From Acetofilamentum sp. (lineage in GTDB: Bacteria > Bacteroidota > Bacteroidia > Bacteroidales > JAADGE01): a stretch of DNA of 20,779 nucleotides. Positions within the stretch are counted from its first letter, which is position 1, and each line of letters begins with the position of its first letter. This document shows positions 1-6,088 of the stretch, in pieces. Location: the NCBI GenBank assembly GCA_020720705.1, contig DYOJ01000011.1:1-20779 (forward strand), given 5' to 3'. The position numbers and the translations under genes are program-made. The notes beneath the pieces are model-generated. The model ran no database searches and was not told where the DNA came from. It saw nothing but the letters and a program-made list of their open reading frames with translations.

Positions 1-117
1 TGAGTATTGAGTATTGAGTATTGAGTATTGAGTATTGAGTATTGAGTATTGAGTTTGTCAAACTTTACCTAATCAGCTAATTAACTAATTAGCTAATCCG
101 CTAATTAGCTAACTAAG
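1..117. repeat. Octamer tandem repeats beside tail tube gene
   Basis: Positions 1-52 are about six copies of the 8-bp unit TGAGTATT. Positions 63-117 are degenerate copies of an 8-bp unit built on GCTAATTA/GCTAATCA. The array begins exactly at the stop of the tail tube gene on the minus strand and runs downstream of it toward the next gene beyond the window edge. No coding potential is seen. The same two repeat families recur together at 19863-19955. Confidence 0.9.
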
Positions 118-523
118 TGATTTTTTTAATTTTGATAAACACAAAAGGTAATTTTATGGTCATAAACTTATCTCCCTGTTTGATCTCTTTAGCGGCTTCG
201 GTAAAGCGTATGCCCACTACTCTGTCTATTATCATCGCATCGCCGTTGATTGGATTGCCGTAGGCAAATATTCCATCGAGGCTGAGCGACAACACGCTGC
301 CGTTGCCGGCTTGTCGCAATGCCTCATACTCTGACTGCACTACTTCGATTTCACCCTCATAAGCGATATTACCGCTTTGAATGCTATGCGGTCTTCTGCC
401 TTTGGCATACAACGCTTCGCGCTCTATTTTTTCGGAGTATTTCACGGCACGAATACCGGTAATATCTCTTCCTCCTAAGATGAGTGTCAAATCTGCCCAC
501 TCATATTGTCTACTGTTAAACAT
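113..523 (-). CDS. Contractile tail tube protein (Mu gpM-like)
   Basis: This 136-residue protein is probably the tail tube subunit, which polymerises into the inner tube through which DNA passes. Its length suits that family, it lies 21 bp downstream of the sheath gene on the same strand (the sheath-tube order of contractile phages), and it has the expected beta-rich pattern: an early 'LILGGRDITGI' strand and turn and a C-terminal run of alternating hydrophobic residues ending in 'FVFIKIKKIT'. It uses an ATG start. The stop lies at the edge of an octamer repeat array. The family assignment rests on position and general resemblance and not on a catalytic motif, so a related small tail protein cannot be excluded. 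Confidence 0.72.
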   Translation of the reverse strand: MFNSRQYEWADLTLILGGRDITGIRAVKYSEKIEREALYAKGRRPHSIQSGNIAYEGEIEVVQSEYEALRQAGNGSVLSLSLDGIFAYGNPINGDAMIIDRVVGIRFTEAAKEIKQGDKFMTIKLPFVFIKIKKIT

Positions 524-544
524 AATATTGTGTGTTTTATAGGA

Positions 545-1762
545 TTACGCATTTAGATTTACATTAAATCCAAGCAAGATGTCAAACCATCGATTTTGTC
601 CTTTGGGTCTTACTTTGATGCTCATTTTTATTTTGGATGTATTTATGACATTCCAAGATAAATCCATTGTTGCTTTTACGCCTAAGTCATTGGGGTCAGT
701 CGTATCAACGCTCAACGATCCGTTGGCGGTCATACCGTTGTAAATAGCCATTTCCACTGCGCCCTCTATGGTTGCCGCATAAAGCGGGTCAATGGTGCCG
801 GTGTTGGTAATATTGAGGTCGTTCAGCAGCTCATTCACGGCTACACCGTGTGCTAATCTAAATGCTTTATCAATGGTTCTGCGGCGGGTGATGTAGTGAT
901 AATCGTCGTCCAATGCAGTTGCCAATGGGTCATCGGTTATAAAATAACCGGTCTTTCTTACGTGCGTTCTAAACGTAACGTATCCTTTATCGTGCAATCC
1001 CTCCACGTCATAATGCTCCACTGCGGTATCTACAATATAGGCATTTAATGTTTCCAAAGAGCCTAATTTTACCTTACCTGCATTCTCATGAACGCCTATT
1101 TTAGCAAGTCTTCCCGCAAGAACGTAGGTGGCAGTACCAAAGTTGATTACAGAACCGGTTCGTTTTTCGGTATCGCCCACAAAGATAGCCACACGGTTAT
1201 CCGTGCCTTCTGCCAAGTTTGCAAGGCTTATCACGCTGCCGTCAAATCCGTATCCTTCTAATATCACAAAGAAAGGAGCATACTTATTATTGGTATAGTT
1301 TTCTGCTAATTGCTGTGCCGCTTGTTTTGCCGTCATCACGTCAGCATCTAATCCATTGACCACATTCACAGTGTAACCGGTGGGTGAGAATACGGTAAAT
1401 ACCGCACTGATTTCACCATTGGCGGCGTCCAATATTTTTTCTATGGGTGCCTTGCCGTCAACCAGTGTAAACCAATCGCTCGGTTTTGTACTTTTGGCAA
1501 AGCCAATCAACCACAGTTTTGTGCCATCGCCCGCCTCCGCAAAGAATTTTTCTAAGGCGTGATACAAGCGATAATTGTCCACACTGGGAACAATACCTAA
1601 TGCTGCCACATCTTGCATACTCTTTACATAGTAAGGCGTGTTGAGCGTAAACGTGGAGCCAACAGCAACGGCACTCGCCGCCAACGCAAATATTCCATCT
1701 TGTGGCGGCTGTACATTGGTTATATTACCGTTGTCAAATTGTATGTCTAATCTTGGTAGCAT
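545..1762 (-). CDS. Contractile tail sheath protein (Mu gpL-like, DUF2586 type)
   Basis: This 405-residue protein is the likely tail sheath subunit, which contracts around the tube to drive DNA injection. The N-terminus (MLPRLDIQF, then 'GIFALAASAVAVGSTFTL') and the segment 'ALGIVPSVDNYRLYHALEKF' near residues 55-75 match the pattern of Bacteroidota Mu-like sheaths, in which a subunit-linking N-terminal strand is followed by an insertion domain. The C-terminus 'RWFDILLGFNVNLNA' would form the conserved sheath core strand. The start overlaps the stop of the preceding repeat protein by one base (TAATG), indicating translational coupling. The tail tube gene follows directly. Mu gpL is somewhat longer, so this is a compact member. 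Confidence 0.85.
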   Translation of the reverse strand: MLPRLDIQFDNGNITNVQPPQDGIFALAASAVAVGSTFTLNTPYYVKSMQDVAALGIVPSVDNYRLYHALEKFFAEAGDGTKLWLIGFAKSTKPSDWFTLVDGKAPIEKILDAANGEISAVFTVFSPTGYTVNVVNGLDADVMTAKQAAQQLAENYTNNKYAPFFVILEGYGFDGSVISLANLAEGTDNRVAIFVGDTEKRTGSVINFGTATYVLAGRLAKIGVHENAGKVKLGSLETLNAYIVDTAVEHYDVEGLHDKGYVTFRTHVRKTGYFITDDPLATALDDDYHYITRRRTIDKAFRLAHGVAVNELLNDLNITNTGTIDPLYAATIEGAVEMAIYNGMTANGSLSVDTTDPNDLGVKATMDLSWNVINTSKIKMSIKVRPKGQNRWFDILLGFNVNLNA

Positions 1763-2232
1763 TATTTTTTCGGATTTAATGGTTTATCTTTTGATTCGGC
1801 TTCTGCCACTTTTGCGGTTGCATCAGCTTTGGCGTCGGCTTCTGCCACTTTTGCGGTTGCATCAGCTTTGGCGTCGGCTTCTGCCACTTTTGCGGCTGCC
1901 TCAGCTTTGACGTCGGCTTCTGCCACTTTTGCGGCTGCATCAGCTTTGACGTCGGCTTCTGCCACTATTGCGGCTGCATCAGCTTTAGCGTCGGCCTCTG
2001 CCACTTTTGCGGCTGCATCAGCTTTGGCTTGGTTCTCGGCGTCCGTAGTGTCGTCTTGCGTTACCTCTTCATGGGCAACATCTACCAATTTTGGGTTTTT
2101 AACCGATAGCACGGCTTTATTTTCCAATCCTTTGGCGTGGTTCTTGGCATCACTTTCCGTAAAAAAAGCGGTGCCGTCGGAGGTTTTGAAATATTCCACT
2201 AATTTGGGGTGCTGTTCAAATATTTTACTCAT
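1762..2232 (-). CDS. Small protein with 13-residue Ala/Lys/Glu/Asp repeats
   Basis: This 156-residue protein has two parts. Residues 1 to about 65 form a small globular-looking head ('KTSDGTAFFTESDAKNHAKG'). Residues of about 69 to 146 are six tandem copies of a 13-residue unit of the type AKADAAAKVAEAD, followed by a Lys-rich tail. The repeat section is predicted to be a long charged alpha-helix or coiled coil. The gene sits between the spanin candidate and the tail sheath, overlapping the spanin gene by 4 bp and the sheath by 1 bp. In many Mu-like phages a small DUF2635-type protein occupies the slot before the sheath; the head could be related, but I cannot show it. The function is unknown; a structural or virion-associated role is inferred from position. 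Confidence 0.75.
   Translation of the reverse strand: MSKIFEQHPKLVEYFKTSDGTAFFTESDAKNHAKGLENKAVLSVKNPKLVDVAHEEVTQDDTTDAENQAKADAAAKVAEADAKADAAAIVAEADVKADAAAKVAEADVKAEAAAKVAEADAKADATAKVAEADAKADATAKVAEAESKDKPLNPKK
1796..2029 (-). repeat. Six tandem 39-bp in-frame coding repeats
   Basis: Six head-to-tail 39-bp units begin at 1796, 1835, 1874, 1913, 1952 and 1991. Each encodes 13 residues, so changes in copy number keep the frame. The two leftmost units (the C-terminal ones in the protein) are nearly identical, which suggests recent duplication. Confidence 0.95.
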
Positions 2233-2711
2233 TTTAAAAATGATTTAATGGTTAATACTATACTGATGATGATGAGAACTACAAACCCTATCCCGAGCCA
2301 CATCATTACTTTTGCGGCTTTTGGTATATATTTTTCTATTTTAACTTCGCTTTTTTGCAGTTCGTTTATATGCGACTTATATATTTCTATGATTTTATTT
2401 TGGTATTTTACCTCTAACTCATAGGCTTCCGTATGGCAGTCTGCCCTAATGGCATTACCTACTCGCCGCACGATTATGGTTTTCTTACCTTCTGTTTTAA
2501 TGGCAGGTTTCCCGCTCTCTAATTGCGAAAGTAATACACTCAAACTCAAGCTATCTGCCGGAACATAATAGGTAGTGTCTTTCGGGATATACCGAATACT
2601 TGTTGTTACACTATCCCTTATAACTTGACGTATTGTTGGTGGGACTACCTGTTTCCTTGCGGAACAACCCACTAAGAATATAACTGATATGAATAGAAAA
2701 ACGCTTTTCAT
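2229..2711 (-). CDS. Lipoprotein with C-terminal membrane anchor (unimolecular spanin candidate)
   Basis: This 160-residue protein begins with a signal peptide ending in a lipobox (LVGC, lipidated Cys16) and ends with a hydrophobic segment at about residues 134-156 ('WLGIGFVVLIIISIVL') followed by a short Lys-containing tail. Between them lies a periplasmic stretch with a helical, charged section at about residues 100-130. An outer-membrane lipid anchor plus an inner-membrane C-terminal helix in one chain is the architecture of unimolecular spanins, which fuse inner and outer membranes at the last step of lysis. The gene starts in a 4-bp overlap (ATGA) with the amidase stop, so it belongs to the lysis cassette. 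Topology and context are seen; fusion activity is inferred. Confidence 0.72.
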   Translation of the reverse strand: MKSVFLFISVIFLVGCSARKQVVPPTIRQVIRDSVTTSIRYIPKDTTYYVPADSLSLSVLLSQLESGKPAIKTEGKKTIIVRRVGNAIRADCHTEAYELEVKYQNKIIEIYKSHINELQKSEVKIEKYIPKAAKVMMWLGIGFVVLIIISIVLTIKSFLK

Positions 2712-3178
2712 TTCTTTATGTTTTTATCGGATATACCTATGATTTTGCACCATTTTGGAACATCAAAACTCGGACAAGCCTTTGCGGCAAATTGGTTGTG
2801 TCCGGCTATTTTGATGCTCGGATATTTTTTAAGCATCTGCTTCACGTATCGCTCCATGGCGGCTAACTGCTCACCGGTGCGGGTGTCCTTGGGTTTTAAC
2901 TTTTTATCTATGCCACCCACATAGACAATATGTCTTGAAATAGAGTTGATACCGGTAGCTCCCCACGTTATCTCGTGGCTTTCTACAAGGTCGTTATCGT
3001 TATAGGGTGTCAAGTTTTCAATTACCCCGTTGAGATGGATCATATCACTATAACCCACTCTGTCCCAACCTCTGCCTTTTAAATGCCATTCTTCAATATC
3101 GTGCTTTGTTACCGATCTTCCCTCTTGGGTAGCGGTGCAGTGAATCACTAAATATTCTATTTTATTGGCTTTTGCCAT
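2708..3178 (-). CDS. N-acetylmuramoyl-L-alanine amidase (endolysin, Amidase_2 family)
   Basis: This 156-residue zinc amidase cleaves the bond between N-acetylmuramic acid and L-alanine in peptidoglycan and acts as the phage endolysin. The T7-lysozyme-type signature is complete: 'YLVIHCTAT' with zinc ligand His13, 'GWDRVGYSDMIHLNG' with a catalytic-position Tyr43, and 'GHNQFAAKACPSFDVPKW' with zinc ligands His127 and Cys135 and the supporting Lys133. The length is typical of a single-domain enzyme, with no separate cell-wall-binding domain and no signal peptide, so export would depend on a holin. It overlaps the upstream membrane protein gene by 17 bp and the spanin candidate by 4 bp. Confidence 0.93.
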   Translation of the reverse strand: MAKANKIEYLVIHCTATQEGRSVTKHDIEEWHLKGRGWDRVGYSDMIHLNGVIENLTPYNDNDLVESHEITWGATGINSISRHIVYVGGIDKKLKPKDTRTGEQLAAMERYVKQMLKKYPSIKIAGHNQFAAKACPSFDVPKWCKIIGISDKNIKK

Positions 3179-3473
3179 TGAGCTGTTTGTATTTTTTAAT
3201 TTCCGTAGTCAAGGTCTCCATTTCCTCCATTAGGTTCTCAATTTGCTCTCGCTGCAAAGCCAACTGCTTGCGTTGCCCATCGGCTAATTCCAATAGCTCA
3301 TTGATCCGCTTGATGGCGTCGTCCAACAATTGTTGGTAGAGTGCTGCCGACTTCATATCTACATCAACCTCTGCCATCTTGCCCTCGGCAATGTTTTTAC
3401 GCCTTGCCAGCAACCACGTTACAGTGGCGGTTACTAGGGCTAATAATGCCGGATATATAAGTTGTTCTAACAT
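3162..3473 (-). CDS. Membrane-anchored coiled-coil protein (holin-like candidate)
   Basis: This protein has 103 residues if it starts at the ATG at 3473. It has one N-terminal transmembrane helix (about residues 5-22, 'IYPALLALVTATVTWLLA'), an Arg/Lys stop-transfer sequence, then a long heptad-rich helix full of Leu, Gln and Glu to the end. The position just before the endolysin suggests a lysis function: a holin, or an inner-membrane spanin-like partner. A single membrane span with a cytoplasmic or periplasmic coiled coil is not diagnostic. The longer reading that starts at 3575 would translate the palindromic repeat at 3489-3543 and is unlikely. Confidence 0.65.
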   Translation of the reverse strand: MLEQLIYPALLALVTATVTWLLARRKNIAEGKMAEVDVDMKSAALYQQLLDDAIKRINELLELADGQRKQLALQREQIENLMEEMETLTTEIKKYKQLNGKSQ

Positions 3474-3488
3474 AATTAATGATTTAAT

Positions 3489-3543
3489 AACTTTGGCAAA
3501 GTTCTGTTGCTGAGCGAAGTCGAAGCATAACTTTGCCAAAGTT
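3489..3543. repeat. Nested palindromic repeat with Bacteroidota-type core
   Basis: Two 15-bp arms (3489-3503 and 3529-3543) are perfect reverse complements; each is itself a 7+1+7 palindrome (AACTTTG-N-CAAAGTT). The 25-bp middle contains TGAGCGAAGTCGAAGC, a motif common in dispersed intergenic repeats of Bacteroidota. It lies between capsid and holin-like genes and could form a cruciform or an RNA hairpin that ends or attenuates capsid transcription. Confidence 0.85.
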
Positions 3544-3596
3544 TTAAGGTTAATTCCAAATTGACTAATTGGCACATTGGCTAATTAGCAAATTAA
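3544..3596. repeat. Degenerate octamer repeats after capsid stop
   Basis: Degenerate 8-bp-spaced units related to GCTAATTA/GCACATTG fill the gap directly after the capsid stop codon. They are the same family as the arrays at 63-117, 11291-11353 and 17988-18117. Confidence 0.7.
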
Positions 3597-4508
3597 CTAT
3601 AAAATAGCCCCTATTTTTCTGTTTTGGTAAGGTACCACCACAAAATAGTGGCGATACGCCAATTGGTTTGCTTGACCCGTAGGGTTGGACTTAGAGTCCA
3701 CATAATACTGCTTGGTCAATCCGGTTTTTTTGGCAATCCCCTCTTTCATAAAAGCTACAGAAGCCACTTTGTCAGTTGTCTCGTTGATGGAGCCGTATGC
3801 TTTTTTCACGTTGGTGGCACTGTATCTTGGCATTTTTGCGTAGGTTCTGATTTCAAACCCTAAAATTACAGGCGAAGGTGTCCCCGCTTTGTAATTGACC
3901 AATTGGTCTCCAAAGTTCTTTCTGTCCATCAACAGGTCATTCCAATGGGCGTTATTCAACACCAACACGCCGCCGTCATTGCCGGCATCCTCCCATTTTT
4001 GTTTGAAGGATACTAAGTCATCATAAGTCAATCTGAATCGACCGGTTGAATCGGTTAAGCCGTCAACGCCACCGGTAGCCAAAAATACCGGAGCTGTGGC
4101 CGTATTCTGAGCAGGTGCTATGGCATGTATCGCTTTTTTGTAGCGATTAGACAAAATGGAACGGGTGTGGCTTTTTTGAACCACATCTATTTTGTCGTAA
4201 GACGCACCTATCACGTCGTCATCGTTGAGTGTGGTTACTTTGGTTTGAAATTTATCGAGCGTTATCTCGATAGTGCCGTCGGCATACTCCTGTACCGGGA
4301 TAGGATAGGTATTGTTGTTTATCAATACATCTACCTCAAATTCGGTATTGGGTACATAAATTTTGTTCAGTTCGCTCTGTGAGCCGGCATTGATTTGCGT
4401 TACATCGGCGGCTATTTCGTCCACTCCGTTTAGAAATGTACCTTCATCGCTTTTGTCGAGGTTTTGGATAATTCTACCCAACCAGATTTCGGGAAAGTTT
4501 TGTGGCAT
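3597..4508 (-). CDS. Major capsid protein (Mu gpT-like)
   Basis: This 303-residue protein is the likely major head subunit; Mu gpT has about the same length (305). It shows the expected order: an N-terminal arm ('MPQNFPEIWLGRIIQNLDKS'), a strand-rich region with 'YPIPVQEYADGTIEITLDKF', the segment 'DVVQKSHTRSILSNRYKKAIHAI', a central 'VLVLNNAHWNDLL' and a C-terminal 'YRHYFVVVPYQNRKIGAIL'. It lies 5 bp after the protease/scaffold gene, the canonical protease-scaffold-capsid order, and it is not cleaved by any visible motif. It would be the most highly expressed protein in this block. Confidence 0.87.
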   Translation of the reverse strand: MPQNFPEIWLGRIIQNLDKSDEGTFLNGVDEIAADVTQINAGSQSELNKIYVPNTEFEVDVLINNNTYPIPVQEYADGTIEITLDKFQTKVTTLNDDDVIGASYDKIDVVQKSHTRSILSNRYKKAIHAIAPAQNTATAPVFLATGGVDGLTDSTGRFRLTYDDLVSFKQKWEDAGNDGGVLVLNNAHWNDLLMDRKNFGDQLVNYKAGTPSPVILGFEIRTYAKMPRYSATNVKKAYGSINETTDKVASVAFMKEGIAKKTGLTKQYYVDSKSNPTGQANQLAYRHYFVVVPYQNRKIGAIL

Positions 4509-4513
4509 GATAT

Positions 4514-4981
4514 TTAGATTTTAAAGATTTTTTGATAGTCTTGTGGGCGTGATTTTTTGAACTCCATTTGCTCGGCTAAGGACAATTTTTGAAAATCGTC
4601 TGCCGTTTTCACATCAGTAGCACCCTGCGTATTGGATACTTGGGCTGCTAAGCTGGTTTTGCCCGTTAGGGCTTCAAGTGTGCTATCCAACAATGATTCG
4701 TTGGCAACGCCCAAGTCAATGAAGGCTTGTTTTTTATCGGCATTGATTTTTCCTTCGGTAACTGCTTTGTCAACTTTGGCGGTAATACCGGAAAGTTTAG
4801 CCGTTTCTTGTGCATTTTTTAACGAGGCAATCTCGTTATTTGCAGCCGTCAATTTACCCTCTGTGGAGGTAAGACTTACCTGCATTCGCTCCACGTGGGC
4901 GGAGATTTCGGTGGCGTCAACTTCTGTCCCTGCTGTAAAGCCAAGCGCAAGAGCCGCCGCATCGGTTAATTTGAATTTCAT
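4514..4981 (-). CDS. Possible internal-start scaffold protein (Mu gpZ analogue)
   Basis: An in-frame ATG at 4981 (residue 165 of the protease, 'MKFKLTDAAALALGFTAG') would yield a 155-residue protein identical to the scaffold half. In Mu, gene I also makes a separate scaffold (Z) from its 3' part. Here the ATG follows an AT-rich, Lys/Asn/Thr-coding stretch suited to Bacteroidota initiation, and residues 140-164 look like a linker. Separate expression is inferred. Confidence 0.45.
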   Translation of the reverse strand: MKFKLTDAAALALGFTAGTEVDATEISAHVERMQVSLTSTEGKLTAANNEIASLKNAQETAKLSGITAKVDKAVTEGKINADKKQAFIDLGVANESLLDSTLEALTGKTSLAAQVSNTQGATDVKTADDFQKLSLAEQMEFKKSRPQDYQKIFKI

Positions 4982-5473
4982 GTTTATATCTGTTTTTAAA
5001 TTATAGTTTTGTGAAATTGATAGACATAGATTTGTAGCCTCATCATCCGATAAAGGTTGATTAGCACCCTCAGCGTAAAGCCTAATTGAATTTTGGTTAG
5101 AGGGAACAGCTACAATAGACACTTCGTATAGCTCGCATTCTTTGAGTACTAATTCCTCCCCGTCTAAGGTGAGATTTTCTCTTTTAAACCTTACCCCCAT
5201 AGAGCATGAATTGACAAATCCTCGGTCAACTTTCCCTTTTAATTTGAGGGCTTTCTCGTCTTCAACATCAAATACCGGAATACCTGATAAAATCCCATTT
5301 TCATTTTTCACGTCTTCCCATTTACCCATTACAGAGGATGTATCGTTCCAGTGCATATCCAGCATAACCGGATTTTTTTCAAAGCGGTTTAATTTAATAC
5401 CTTTTGTTGGAATACGAAATCCGTAAGAATTGATGATAGTTTCGTCGTTAAATATAAATCTACTGTCCGGCAT
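4514..5473 (-). CDS. Prohead protease with C-terminal scaffold (Mu gpI-like)
   Basis: This 319-residue protein joins an HK97-type capsid maturation protease (about residues 1-140) to a scaffold-like helical region (about 165-319). Candidate catalytic residues are His41 ('MLDMHWND'), Ser91 ('CSMGVRF') and an acidic residue in 'ECELYEVSIVAVPSNQNS', the usual hallmark strand of the family. The start at 5473 was chosen over one at 5569 because the longer form would run through a promoter-like sequence at 5493-5524 and adds 32 atypical residues. The C-terminal half is rich in Ala, Thr, Lys and Glu, as in scaffolds. Capsid follows 5 bp downstream. Confidence 0.88.
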   Translation of the reverse strand: MPDSRFIFNDETIINSYGFRIPTKGIKLNRFEKNPVMLDMHWNDTSSVMGKWEDVKNENGILSGIPVFDVEDEKALKLKGKVDRGFVNSCSMGVRFKRENLTLDGEELVLKECELYEVSIVAVPSNQNSIRLYAEGANQPLSDDEATNLCLSISQNYNLKTDINMKFKLTDAAALALGFTAGTEVDATEISAHVERMQVSLTSTEGKLTAANNEIASLKNAQETAKLSGITAKVDKAVTEGKINADKKQAFIDLGVANESLLDSTLEALTGKTSLAAQVSNTQGATDVKTADDFQKLSLAEQMEFKKSRPQDYQKIFKI

Positions 5474-5640
5474 TTGTTTGCTTTTGAGAGTACAAAGATT
5501 TAACTTATTGAATTGTTGTACAAAAAGTTGTGCAGTTGTTAACCACTTCTGTGCAGCAATTAGACGCAAGTGTTGAGTAGCTTGACTATTTTTTTTTTTG
5601 GTCGCGCTAAAGCCTCAATTTTGCCTATCAAATCATCATT
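5474..5640. promoter_or_regulatory. Divergent spacer between the two late blocks
   Basis: This 167-bp spacer separates the divergent protease and small terminase genes. It must hold the control signals of both late units. Besides the minus-strand promoter candidate it has a T-run at about 5590-5600; no clear plus-strand TAnnTTTG element is seen, which fits activator-dependent late transcription of the plus-strand unit. That dependence is an inference. Confidence 0.5.
5493..5524 (-). promoter_or_regulatory. Probable promoter for late block 2
   Basis: On the minus strand, TTTG at 5521-5524 is followed after 20 bp by AATCTTTG at 5493-5500, close to the Bacteroidota -33 TTTG / -7 TAnnTTTG pattern (one mismatch). 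Transcription would start about 13 nt before the protease ATG at 5473. Confidence 0.55.
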
Positions 5641-6084
5641 ATGGGCTTAAAAAAAACAGAGCAAAAAGAGTTTGCTAAAATATTATTCTTAGACAACTCC
5701 AAAAAATTAACCGTTAAAGAAATTGCGGTACGTGTGGGCGTTCAGGAAAAGACATTAGCAGGCTGGATTAAAACGGAGGCGTGGGATAGGCTCAGAAAAT
5801 CACTCTTGGTTACCCGAAAACAAATGATTTCTGACCTCTACGACCAGTTGGAGTTTCTTAATAATACGATTAAAAACCGTAAAGACAAGGTAGCCGACTC
5901 CAGAGAGGCTAATACCATCGCCATTATTACTACCTCCATTAAGAAGTTGGAAACCGAGATTAGTATCGGGGAAATTTATGAGGTGGCTACGCAATTCCTT
6001 GACTACATCAAGCCGGTTGACTTTGATATGTACCAAAAATTAATCCCTCATTTTGACGTATTTATTCAACTTAAACTAAAATAA
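5641..6084 (+). CDS. Terminase small subunit (Mu gp27-like)
   Basis: This 147-residue protein probably recognises phage DNA and brings it to the packaging motor. Residues of about 20-50 form a helix-turn-helix ('LTVKEIAVRVGVQEKTLAGWIK'), followed by helical segments with Lys/Glu/Arg that would drive oligomerisation ('QLEFLNNTIKNRKDKV'). The large terminase gene starts 4 bp after its stop, the standard pairing. It opens the plus-strand late operon and faces the divergent protease gene. In true Mu-like phages the small subunit supports headful packaging from the integrated genome. Confidence 0.8.
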   Translation: MGLKKTEQKEFAKILFLDNSKKLTVKEIAVRVGVQEKTLAGWIKTEAWDRLRKSLLVTRKQMISDLYDQLEFLNNTIKNRKDKVADSREANTIAIITTSIKKLETEISIGEIYEVATQFLDYIKPVDFDMYQKLIPHFDVFIQLKLK

Positions 6085-6088
6085 CAGC

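Noticed and set aside
1638..2248. Plus-strand frames opposite the repeat protein
   Set aside because: They translate the antisense of the 39-bp repeats and of sheath and repeat genes; low-complexity Ala/Ser chains with no start context.
3474..3575. 34-residue N-terminal extension of the coiled-coil membrane protein
   Set aside because: It reads through the nested palindrome and would place a polar segment ahead of the membrane helix; the ATG at 3473 is better.
5474..5569. 32-residue N-terminal extension of the prohead protease
   Set aside because: It overlaps the promoter candidate and has no resemblance to protease starts; the ATG at 5473 is better.
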